Shown here: one piece after another, positions 25,820 to 32,429 of the stretch
Layout: every line of letters starts with the position of its first letter
How positions within the stretch are numbered: the first letter of the stretch is position 1
Source: Treponema sp.
Lineage (GTDB): Bacteria; Spirochaetota; Spirochaetia; Treponematales; Breznakiellaceae
Reading direction: 5' to 3'
DNA: 34,606 nt
Assembly: GCA_031257195.1 (NCBI GenBank)
Contig: JAIRPD010000085.1
Coordinates: 1 to 34,606 of the forward strand
The notes under the pieces: model-generated
Databases searched by the model: none
Seen by the model: the letters and a program-made list of their open reading frames with translations, nothing else
Told to the model about the DNA's origin: nothing
Position numbers and translations under genes: made by a program

Positions 25820-26977
25820 CTAAAGGGCGCTCTCCACCGCCGCGCTTGCGCCGGCGGAATTTTCCTCTTCCATTTCTTCTTCTTCCTGGAGTTCCATTTC
25901 TATTTCTTCTTTCACTTCTTCCGCTTCCGCTTCCAGTTCCGCTTCCGCTTCTTCCTCCGGCAGCCGGAAGGGCAAATCCTCTTCCTCGTCGGGGACCACG
26001 CCGAACACCTCGCCCAGGATATGATTCCGGGTCTCCAGGGACATCGGGTCCGCCTCCACATGAAGCAGGGACTGGTTTTTCTCCCCGTTGTACTCCAGGA
26101 AACGGACCGTTCCAGATAAACAGACCGGCGCGTTGTTCAGGATAAACTGAACCTTGATCCGTGAACGCGCCGCGGGGCGGCCTCCCACCAGGACCGCGCA
26201 GCCTGAATCGGAAAGGTTCTCCACAAAGCACTTAAACCCCGGGTTTACCTCTATAGTATCCGAGGGAGTTTCGCCTTCCAGCAGGTACAGGTACGCCGGC
26301 TTATGGGTTTTTATCCGGATCGATCGCCGCTTCTGGGTTCTAAAGAGGCGGTCCCCGCGGCTTATCTTGAGAGACGCGTTTCCCCGGGAAAAAACCTCGT
26401 CTTCCACCACGGCGTCAAACACATAGCCCGCGTCTTCCTCCCGCCAGAAATAAACGGAAATCTTAAGCCCCTTCCAGTCAAAACCGCCGGGAACGCTGGC
26501 GCTGCTGGGCCAGGAGATGATCAGGCACTGGCCTATGTTCTTTACCAGCCGGGAATCGAAGATCCCCTGGCCTTCCACCAGTATCCGCAGGCGCTGGCCC
26601 TCATCAATCTGCCGGGTGTCGGCGATCCCGTTTTTAATCCGGGGTTTTTCCAGCTCAATCTTCTTCCGGTAATCGTAGAGCCGGGAAAGAAAGTCGTTGG
26701 TGGCCTGATCCCCCCCGCCGGTCAAGCGGACGCTTCGGACCAGGTTCCTGATGCAGGAATCAAGCCGGGCCTGGGACCAAAACAACGAGGAGGGATCCTC
26801 CAAATCGCTGGTTGCCGCCAAACGGCGGAGCAGTTCCAGTTCCTTAACGCTAAACCCCGCGTCCTTGCCTTTGGCGAAAAACTGTACCCAGGATTTTCCG
26901 CCCACCCCCATCCGAAAAAGATACAGGACCCCCGCCCCCGAGACCAGGATGACAACCGCCAAAACCACCGTAAACAT
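25820..26977 (-). CDS. Membrane-anchored PilZ-domain cyclic-di-GMP receptor
   Basis: A 385-residue protein. An N-terminal membrane helix (MFTVVLAVVILVSGAGVLYL) is followed by a helical linker (about 40-130) and a YcgR-N/PilZN-like beta domain (about 133-210). The PilZ domain (about 211-325) carries both ligand motifs, KRRSIR (RxxxR) and ENLSDSG (N/DxSxxG). The last 45 residues are a Glu-rich tail (EEEAEAELEAEAEEV and following). c-di-GMP binding is thus likely; in spirochaetes such proteins affect motility. It is first in the ten-gene unit, with promoter TTGTCT-N17-TATACT and AAAGGA ahead of the ATG. Confidence 0.9.
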   Translation of the reverse strand: MFTVVLAVVILVSGAGVLYLFRMGVGGKSWVQFFAKGKDAGFSVKELELLRRLAATSDLEDPSSLFWSQARLDSCIRNLVRSVRLTGGGDQATNDFLSRLYDYRKKIELEKPRIKNGIADTRQIDEGQRLRILVEGQGIFDSRLVKNIGQCLIISWPSSASVPGGFDWKGLKISVYFWREEDAGYVFDAVVEDEVFSRGNASLKISRGDRLFRTQKRRSIRIKTHKPAYLYLLEGETPSDTIEVNPGFKCFVENLSDSGCAVLVGGRPAARSRIKVQFILNNAPVCLSGTVRFLEYNGEKNQSLLHVEADPMSLETRNHILGEVFGVVPDEEEDLPFRLPEEEAEAELEAEAEEVKEEIEMELQEEEEMEEENSAGASAAVESAL

Positions 26978-27010
26978 CGTTACATTCCTTTTTTTATTTC
27001 CCCGTTATCA

Positions 27011-27052
27011 AGTATACTCTTTGAGTATACTGTCCGTCGTTCTCTAAGACAA
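27011..27052. promoter_or_regulatory. Divergent promoter region with two AGTATACT palindromes
   Basis: AGTATACT occurs twice (27011-27018 and 27024-27031), separated by CTTTG. Because it is self-complementary, each copy offers a TATACT -10 box on both strands. For the PilZ operon (minus) TTGTCT (27052-27047), 17 bases and TATACT (27029-27024) make a strong promoter. For the CPBP gene (plus) TATACT at 27026-27031 is the likely -10 but its -35 is poor. The two promoters overlap, so they probably compete. Confidence 0.7.
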
Positions 27053-27063
27053 AAGGAGGAGCC

Positions 27064-27711
27064 ATTAAACCTCTTTTCGAGGCCCTGATCCTTTTCTTCG
27101 TCCTCTTCTTTCCCCGGGGGAATTCCTCGTCCTACGCCGGGGAATTGGGGTATTCCCTTTTCTGGCGAATTCCCGCCCTGATCCTGATCGCGCTGCTCCT
27201 GGAAAGGGACCGGTTTAACCCCTTCCGCCCCGGGAAAGGGGATCTTCCTGTTTTGGCCCTTTGCCTGCCCGTTCTTTGCCTTACCGGTTTTCTTACCGCC
27301 CTGGCGGCCCAGGTAACGGGTCTTTTCCCCGGCAAGGAAATTCCCGCCCCCCGGGGCTCTTTTCCCTGGACCTCGGTGATCCTTACCTCCCTCTGCGCCG
27401 GTTACCTGGAAGAGGGCTACTTCCGCCTCTACCTGCCCCGCCGGTTCCTAAACGCCGGCCTGGGAACGCTCAAAAGCTTCGCCGTACCGGTTCTTGTCTT
27501 CGGCCTCCTCCACGCGTGGGAAGGACCCTGGGGGTTCGCCAACGCCCTTCTGGCGGGGCTGTTCCTTTCCCTGGTGTATAACAAAACCGCCTCCTTCCAC
27601 GGCATAGCCCTGGCCCACGGGCTCTACAATACGCTGGTGTACCTCGCCGCTTCCCGGTCCTTGGGGAAGGGCCTGGAAAACACCGTCCAGGGTTTCGCGG
27701 CGGGCCCCTAG
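27064..27711 (+). CDS. CPBP-family intramembrane metalloprotease, apparent ATT start
   Basis: A 215-residue polytopic membrane protein of the CPBP (CAAX protease and bacteriocin-processing) family. The motifs are YLEEGYFRLYLPRRF (EExxxR), FGLLHAWEG (FxxxH) and ALAHGLYNTLVYL (HxxxN). The first conventional start, TTG at 27145, would drop the N-terminal membrane segment (LFEALILFFVLFF) and has no ribosome site. A near-perfect AGGAGG at 27054-27059 instead points to ATT at 27064, in frame, and an in-frame stop at 27022-27024 rules out anything further upstream except rare codons. Its substrate is unknown. The TAG stop overlaps the convergent phosphorylase gene. Confidence 0.85.
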   Translation: MKPLFEALILFFVLFFPRGNSSSYAGELGYSLFWRIPALILIALLLERDRFNPFRPGKGDLPVLALCLPVLCLTGFLTALAAQVTGLFPGKEIPAPRGSFPWTSVILTSLCAGYLEEGYFRLYLPRRFLNAGLGTLKSFAVPVLVFGLLHAWEGPWGFANALLAGLFLSLVYNKTASFHGIALAHGLYNTLVYLAASRSLGKGLENTVQGFAAGP

Positions 27712-29594
27712 GCCGTGGAAAGCCGGGAAACCCCGCCGTTCCCGTCAAAAACCAGCCACAGCGTTTCCCAGGCCTCCAGGGGAACCTCGGGGGGAACATG
27801 CCGGGCGTATTCCAATGGGAGGGAATCGCCGGGCTTCCAGACCGTTCTTTCCGGGGCCAGATTTTCCGCGCACAGCGCCCAGTGCCCGTCTTTATCAGGC
27901 CCCCGGAACAGGATGAAGAGGCTGTTGTTCCCCGGCCGGGTCCCCGGCTCCAGTACCCGCTGGGGCGCTTCGGGATCGAAGATCCCCCGGCTTTGCCGAA
28001 AAGCCAAAAGCCTGTTTATCCCCCGGTATACATGGAAGCGGAAGGTCCCCGGATCCTCCAGTTCCTCCTCCACCTTGTCCATGGGGGGCTTTTCCCGGTT
28101 GATCGCCCGGCGATACCCCAGGATCCCCGGCCCCTCAACCCAGGCCCCGGAACCTATCCAACTGTGAAAGTACACCGCGGGCAAGCCCGAAAGGGACAAC
28201 AGAACCCCGTGGACCGCCAGGAAGGCCCGGGCCCGCAGTTCCGTCCCCCCCGGCCCCGCCGCCCAGGGCGCGCCGCCGGGGGCCACTATGGAGGCGTAGG
28301 AACAGTTCAACTCATAGGGAATGTCCCCGGCGGGGGTGGACTTGTGGGAAACCAGGGCGCCCCGGCGCCGGACCTCCTCTATGGTGGCGTTCAGGACGTC
28401 CTCGTCCACCAGCCCCCTGGCGGGGCCCAGCCCCACCCCGTCGTGGCTGGCGAGGAAATTCAAAAAGTACCGCCGGTTCCCCGCGCCGGAACCGCCCTCC
28501 CCGCGGGGGGAAACCGGCAGGGTTCCGGCCCAGTTCCGCAAGGGGGCGGCGTCGCCGGAAACGGCGGCGTGCAGTACCAGGGGCGGCAGGGCGAAGTTGT
28601 ACACCATGTGGGCCTCCGGCAGATCGTCCAGGGCGTTGTCCCCCAGGGGGCCGCCGAAGTAGGAAATATTTTCCCCATGGGGCACGTTGGTTTCCGTCAG
28701 GATCAGGAGCGGCGACCCCAGGTAATCCACCATGGCCCGGAACAACCTAACCACGGCGTGGGTCTTGGGGTGATGCAGGCAGCGGTGGCCATCCTCTTTC
28801 CAGAGGTAGGCGATAGCGTCCAGCCGGACGATTCCGGCCCCCCGCCGGATGTATTCCAGAAGGATCCCGGCGAATTCCAGCAGCACCCGGGGGTTGGAAA
28901 AATCGTAATCCACCTGATCGGCGCTAAAGGTGGTCCAGACGTACACCTTGTCTTTTCCGGGCCCCCGCTCAAAGGCCGTGAGCAGGGGATGGGTCCTGGG
29001 CCGGACCACGGAGCGATAATCATAATCCGCGGGGCGGGTAATATACCAGTCCCGGTACGGTTCCTCCCCCGCGAGGAAACCCTTAAACCACCGGCTTTGG
29101 ACGCTGCCATGGTTTATCACAAAATCAAAGGCCAGCTTCAACCCGCCGGCCCGGCCGGCGGCGGTTTCCCGGCCCGGCGGTTTCCCCAGGACCTCAATAT
29201 CCTCCCAGGTTCCCAGCCGTTGATCCACCTCCCGGTAGTCGATTACGGAAAAACCATCGTCCGACGAATAGGGGTGGAAGGGCAGAATATGAAGATAGGT
29301 AAAAACCCCCGGGTTTCGTCTTTCCAGAAAACGCCCCAGCCGGGCCAGGGCCGGCTCATCCGGGGGAGCCTTCTCCCCCGGGGCCAGCATGTCCCCGTAG
29401 CTGATCAGAAAAGCGTCCCCCTGGGTAATAGGCGGCCCCGCCCCCGGCCGCCCCTCCGCCGGGGGGGGAATCGGCCCCGCCCGTTCCAGGAGTTCCATGA
29501 ACCGGGGCAAAACCGATTCCGCCGTTTTTTCGCCGTAGATAAACCTTAGGAGATCCTTAAAACACTTTTTCCCCCCCGGGGCCCCGGCGCTCAC
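27708..29594 (-). CDS. GH13 sugar phosphorylase (sucrose / glucosylglycerate phosphorylase type)
   Basis: A 628-residue alpha-amylase-superfamily protein resembling GH13 subfamily 18 phosphorylases, which split glucosides with phosphate to give glucose 1-phosphate. It has HILPFHPYSSDDGFSVIDY, LAFDFVINHGS, then IVRLDAIAYLWKE with the nucleophile Asp near residue 258, LLILTETNVPHGEN with the acid/base Glu near 300, and LNFLASHDGVGL with the third carboxylate. NALDDLPEAHMVYNFALPP is typical for the subfamily. Glucosylglycerate phosphorylase is one plausible activity; sucrose phosphorylase is another. It overlaps flgJ by four bases, an odd link between carbon metabolism and motility. Confidence 0.85.
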   Translation of the reverse strand: MSAGAPGGKKCFKDLLRFIYGEKTAESVLPRFMELLERAGPIPPPAEGRPGAGPPITQGDAFLISYGDMLAPGEKAPPDEPALARLGRFLERRNPGVFTYLHILPFHPYSSDDGFSVIDYREVDQRLGTWEDIEVLGKPPGRETAAGRAGGLKLAFDFVINHGSVQSRWFKGFLAGEEPYRDWYITRPADYDYRSVVRPRTHPLLTAFERGPGKDKVYVWTTFSADQVDYDFSNPRVLLEFAGILLEYIRRGAGIVRLDAIAYLWKEDGHRCLHHPKTHAVVRLFRAMVDYLGSPLLILTETNVPHGENISYFGGPLGDNALDDLPEAHMVYNFALPPLVLHAAVSGDAAPLRNWAGTLPVSPRGEGGSGAGNRRYFLNFLASHDGVGLGPARGLVDEDVLNATIEEVRRRGALVSHKSTPAGDIPYELNCSYASIVAPGGAPWAAGPGGTELRARAFLAVHGVLLSLSGLPAVYFHSWIGSGAWVEGPGILGYRRAINREKPPMDKVEEELEDPGTFRFHVYRGINRLLAFRQSRGIFDPEAPQRVLEPGTRPGNNSLFILFRGPDKDGHWALCAENLAPERTVWKPGDSLPLEYARHVPPEVPLEAWETLWLVFDGNGGVSRLSTA

Positions 29595-30052
29595 GGCGTT
29601 ATCACCTTTCCCCGCTGCCCCGTCAGCTCCAGGTAGGCCAGGTCCGCCAGGCCGAAGCCGGCGCCCTTGACATAGCCCTTGGCGTACTCATCCCAGAGCA
29701 TATCCTCGTAGATCTCCCCGGCGTACCCCGCGTCCAGCAAGTTCGATTTAAGCACATTTTTCCGCATTCCCGAAAGGATATTCTTTACCAGAAAGGTTTC
29801 CAGCGCCTGACACTGCTCGTAGAGTTTATCCGTCTTGTCAACCCGGGCGGCCTGGGGAACAAACCCCGGCCCGGCTTTACCGGGCGGAGCGGCGGCCGGC
29901 GGGGAAACGGCCTCCCCCCCGGGCCGGTCCTCCGCCTCCCTGGCCGCCCTCAAGAGCCGGGAAAAATCACCGCCCCTTCCATCCGGCCCGGCGCCCCCGC
30001 TTAAAGGAACGTACCCCGGGTCAAGCCCGCCGATTCCCCGGATCCCCGCCAT
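29591..30052 (-). CDS. flgJ: Flagellar rod-binding protein FlgJ, N-terminal domain only
   Basis: A 153-residue protein corresponding to the FlgJ rod-assembly domain; the peptidoglycan hydrolase half found in enterobacteria is absent. The family block is ALETFLVKNILSGMRKNV, then YEDMLWDEYAKGY and GFGLADLAYLEL. The first 80 residues are Gly/Pro-rich and probably disordered. It follows flgG after six bases and overlaps the phosphorylase gene by four. It should act in the periplasm during rod assembly. Its position downstream of flgG fits. Confidence 0.92.
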   Translation of the reverse strand: MAGIRGIGGLDPGYVPLSGGAGPDGRGGDFSRLLRAAREAEDRPGGEAVSPPAAAPPGKAGPGFVPQAARVDKTDKLYEQCQALETFLVKNILSGMRKNVLKSNLLDAGYAGEIYEDMLWDEYAKGYVKGAGFGLADLAYLELTGQRGKVITP

Positions 30053-30058
30053 AAACCG

Positions 30059-30859
30059 TTACCTCTTCAGGGTGGTGGCCGTGCCCAGCATATTGTCCGT
30101 GGTCTGGATGGTCCGGCTGTTGAACTCATAGGCCCGCTGGGCCACAATCAGGGCCACCATCTCTTTGACCACCGACACGTTGGACATTTCCAGGAATTTG
30201 TGGTAGATCTGACCCATCCCCAGATCGTTGGGCCTCCCCGGTATGGGGTCCCCCGACGCGTTGGTTACCTTAAAGAGATTTTCCCCCAGGGCCGTAAGGC
30301 CCACGGGATTGGGAAAGCGGTACAACTCTATCTGGCCCACCGGGATAGGCTCCTCGCCGTTAATCTCCGGCGCCCTCACCTCCACCCGGCCGTCCTTGCT
30401 CACGGTGATGCTTTCCGGCAGAAAGTGTTCGGGCATCACGATATCCGGCAAAAGCCGGTAGCCCTCGCTGGTGAGCATCCGGCCCGTGTTGTCCACCTTA
30501 AAGTTTCCGTTCCGGGTATAGGCGTAACTCCCATCCTGAAGCTGGACCCGGAAAAAGCCCTCCCCCACAATGGCCATATCCGTGGGAACCCCCGTATCCT
30601 GGGGCGACCCCTGGCTAAAAACCCGCTGGGTATCCGCCAGCTTAACCCCGTGGCCCATCTGGGTTCCCACGGGCACCACCGTCTCTTCCGTGGCGGGGGT
30701 CCCCGCGGTCCTGATGGTCTGGTAAATCAGGTCCTCAAAGTCCGCCCGCTGCATTTTATAGCCGTGGGTATTCACATTGGCCAGGTTGTTGGAAATGGTG
30801 TCCATGTTGGCCTGCTGGCCGATCATGCCGGACGCGCCGGTCCATAAACTACGTACCAT
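30059..30859 (-). CDS. flgG: Flagellar distal rod protein FlgG
   Basis: A 266-residue axial flagellar protein. The N-terminal rod motif is LWTGASGMIGQQANMDTIS followed by NNLANVNTHGYK; GEGFFRVQLQDGSYAYTRNG is the central conserved block, and the C-terminus EMVALIVAQRAYEFNSRTIQ is typical for FlgG. Length matches the family (about 260). It lies between flgF and flgJ in a flagellar gene set, 27 bases after flgF. An AAGGAG-type ribosome site (AAGGAGATATC) precedes the ATG. Confidence 0.97.
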   Translation of the reverse strand: MVRSLWTGASGMIGQQANMDTISNNLANVNTHGYKMQRADFEDLIYQTIRTAGTPATEETVVPVGTQMGHGVKLADTQRVFSQGSPQDTGVPTDMAIVGEGFFRVQLQDGSYAYTRNGNFKVDNTGRMLTSEGYRLLPDIVMPEHFLPESITVSKDGRVEVRAPEINGEEPIPVGQIELYRFPNPVGLTALGENLFKVTNASGDPIPGRPNDLGMGQIYHKFLEMSNVSVVKEMVALIVAQRAYEFNSRTIQTTDNMLGTATTLKR

Positions 30860-30886
30860 GATATCTCCTTAATCGGCGGGCAGCCC

Positions 30887-31762
30887 CTAACCGTTATATT
30901 TCGCGTACTGGTTGATCAACGTTCCCAGCATGGAGTCGTGGCTTTGGATGATCTTCTGGTTCGCCTCGTAGGAACGGTTTACCTCGATCATCTGGACCAT
31001 CTCCCGGACCGGCTCCACATTGGCGGCCTCGTTAAAGCCCTGGAATACCTGGGGACGCGTACCGGCCCCCGCGGGCTCCCCGGCCTCCGTCAACTCCAGG
31101 GGTTCCCCGGAAAACTCGTCCGCCCGGTAGAGGCTGGAGCCCTGCTTTTTCAGATACCGCTCCCGCTCAAACCCCACCAGCCGCAGGGTATCCAGCAGCA
31201 CCACCTGGCCCCACTCGTTGTCCTCCCGGCCTATCATCTGGTCCGGATCTTCCGCGTACTGGGCGTTGATCCACACAGACCCCTCCCGGTCCACCTTGAA
31301 GTTATTGGCCTGGATCCGGATGGGCCCCTTTTGCCCCAGCACGGGGAAGCCCTCTTTGGTTTCCAGAAACCCTTCCTTGCCAAGCTGGAAGCCGCCGTTC
31401 CGGGTATAGCGTTCGCCGTAGGGGGTGGCGACGACAAAAAAGCCCCGGCCCTCCAGGGCCAGGTCGTAATCATTTTCCGTTTCCTTAAAGGCCCCCTGGG
31501 AAAAATCCACAAAAAGCTCGTTCAGTTCCACCCCCGTACCCAGCTTGCCGATGATCGGGGCGTTATCGGCGGAGCCAAAGGGAATCCGGTACACCCCGTC
31601 GTCGTTGGTCCGGCGGAGGAGCATCTCCGGGTTGGCCTTAAAGGAAACCAGTTCCCGCTTGTAGGAATCGGTATTGAGGTTGGCCAGGTTGTTGGCCACC
31701 GAGTCGAGCCGCCACTGCTGGGCCCGCATGCCGCTGGCGGCGGTATAAATGCCTTTTACCAT
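30887..31762 (-). CDS. flgF: Flagellar proximal rod protein FlgF-like
   Basis: A 291-residue flagellar rod protein of the FlgF/FlgG group. Motifs: VKGIYTAASGMRAQQWRLDS, NNLANLNTDSYKRE, GRGFFVVATPYGERYTRNG, and the C-terminus VEPVREMVQMIEVNRSYEAN. As the first of two rod genes and with the more divergent sequence it is assigned FlgF; FlgG is clear from the neighbour. The ATG at 31762 is fixed by the conserved N-terminus and has no ribosome-binding site, while a -10 box sits six bases upstream. Confidence 0.9.
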   Translation of the reverse strand: MVKGIYTAASGMRAQQWRLDSVANNLANLNTDSYKRELVSFKANPEMLLRRTNDDGVYRIPFGSADNAPIIGKLGTGVELNELFVDFSQGAFKETENDYDLALEGRGFFVVATPYGERYTRNGGFQLGKEGFLETKEGFPVLGQKGPIRIQANNFKVDREGSVWINAQYAEDPDQMIGREDNEWGQVVLLDTLRLVGFERERYLKKQGSSLYRADEFSGEPLELTEAGEPAGAGTRPQVFQGFNEAANVEPVREMVQMIEVNRSYEANQKIIQSHDSMLGTLINQYAKYNG

Positions 31763-31768
31763 AGAAAG

Positions 31769-31797
31769 AGTATCGGCAAACCGGGGACCGGGCCTTA
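31769..31797 (-). promoter_or_regulatory. Sigma-28-like promoter of the flagellar rod operon, leaderless geometry
   Basis: On the minus strand TAAGGCCC (31797-31790), 12 bases and GCCGATAC (31777-31770) resemble the sigma-28 pattern TAAAGTTT-N11-GCCGATAA, with seven of eight bases matching in the -10 part. Alternatively GATACT (31774-31769) is a sigma-70 -10 box, but no TTGACA-like -35 accompanies it. In either case only CTTTCT separates the box from the ATG, so the transcript should begin at or near the start codon. Confidence 0.55.
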
Positions 31798-31897
31798 GAG
31801 ACCCGGGCCGCCATCCCCCGCGCCCTGAACCTCGCCCGCGCGGGGGTCAACGGTAAGGTCCATCGCCTCCAGGGGAAGACTACCCCTTCTACGGTTC

Positions 31898-32013
31898 GGG
31901 CCGGGGCCCGAGCCGCGCGAGCCACGGCCCGAATGACGCGGGCCACGGCCCGAGCCATCCGGGCCACGGCCCGAGCTATCCGGGCCACGGCCCGAGCTAT
32001 CCGGGCCACGGCG
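31898..32013. repeat. 21-bp GC-rich palindromic tandem repeats
   Basis: Five 21-bp units start at 31898, 31919, 31940, 31961 and 31982, with a partial sixth to 32013. The last two full units are identical and the first two are diverged. Each unit centres on the inverted repeat CGGGCC-AC-GGCCCG. Because 21 is a multiple of three, both strands stay open and give artificial Ala/Arg repeats (ARAVARI, ATARAIR), which I do not regard as proteins. It lies between divergent flgF and asnS. Confidence 0.85.
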
Positions 32014-32097
32014 CCCCACATCCGCCCTCCTTGGCGGATGTGGGGCTGGGAGTTTCCGGCTTCGCCGGAAACTCCACCCGCCCGGCTCCGCCGGGCG
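32013..32097. repeat. Three stacked perfect hairpins
   Basis: Hairpin 1 (32013-32046) has a perfect 14-bp stem, GCCCCACATCCGCC, with loop CTCCTT. Hairpin 2 (32049-32075) has a 12-bp stem, GGAGTTTCCGGC, with loop TTC. Hairpin 3 (32079-32097) has an 8-bp stem, CGCCCGGC, with loop TCC. None is followed by a T-run, so they do not look like simple terminators. Both flanking genes point away, so termination is not needed here; a mobile or structural role fits better. Confidence 0.85.
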
Positions 32098-32195
32098 CGT
32101 TGGTCACAGCCGCGTCCATGCGGCCCATCCTGGGCGGATGTGGGGCCGGGAGTTTCCGGCTTCGCCGGGCGCGTTGGTCACAGCCGCGTCCATGC
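32033..32195. repeat. Duplicated repeat unit, second copy shortened by 26 bp
   Basis: Segment A (GGCGGATGTGGGGC and the next ~20 bases) occurs at 32033 and 32133, and segment B (CGCCGGGCGCGTTGGTCACA and the next 13 bases) at 32089 and 32163. A repeats after 100 bases but B after 74. The 26-base difference is the stretch between two CGCCGG copies, which the second unit lacks, as expected for a deletion between short direct repeats. A diverged third copy of B lies at 34382-34424. Confidence 0.85.
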
Positions 32196-32203
32196 CGCCC
32201 GCA

Positions 32204-32370
32204 CCGTACGGCCCGGGGGCGGGGAGGCCGCGCGGAACATTATGGCAACCCACCGCCCCAGCCAAAGGGCCTCACGGAGCGGCCTGTTTACCCATCCCGT
32301 AACCGCCCTCATCCCCGTCAATCCGTTGTCCATCTGTTCCACGCGACCTCCCCGCCCCCGGGCCATGCGG
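32204..32370. mobile_element. MITE-like element with ~29-bp inverted repeats
   Basis: The arms 32204-32232 and 32342-32370 are inverted copies of each other with three mismatched positions (one of them a possible G-T pair). The inner 18 bases, GGCCCGGGGGCGGGGAGG (32210-32227), match perfectly to 32347-32364. The arms enclose 109 bases with no convincing gene, for a total of 167 bp. No target-site duplication is visible. This fits a small non-autonomous transposable element or a long RNA hairpin directly upstream (24 bases) of the asnS -35 box. Confidence 0.65.
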
Positions 32371-32394
32371 CGGGGCCGCGGACGAACCCCGGCC

Positions 32395-32423
32395 TTGTTT
32401 CCCCCCGGCGGACAAGCTATACT
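32395..32423 (+). promoter_or_regulatory. asnS: Promoter of asnS, leaderless geometry
   Basis: TTGTTT (32395-32400), exactly 17 bases and TATACT (32418-32423) form a good sigma-70 promoter. GTCCCC is all that separates the -10 from the ATG at 32430. The start codon would thus be the first transcribed triplet and no ribosome-binding sequence is available. Confidence 0.8.
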
Positions 32424-32429
32424 GTCCCC

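Noticed and set aside
27798-29549. 583-codon plus-strand open frame
   Set aside because: Antisense to the clearly conserved GH13 phosphorylase; no recognisable motifs.
31638-32021. Ala/Arg repeat protein (and the plus-strand frame 31933-32442)
   Set aside because: Both frames exist because the 21-bp repeat is a multiple of three and GC-rich; neither has a ribosome site or a conserved part.
32013-32046. Rho-independent terminator
   Set aside because: The stem is strong but no T-run follows on either strand, and both flanking genes are transcribed away from it.
32031-32429. N-terminal extension of asnS
   Set aside because: It would run through the hairpins, the MITE-like element and the promoter; the family N-terminus begins at 32430.
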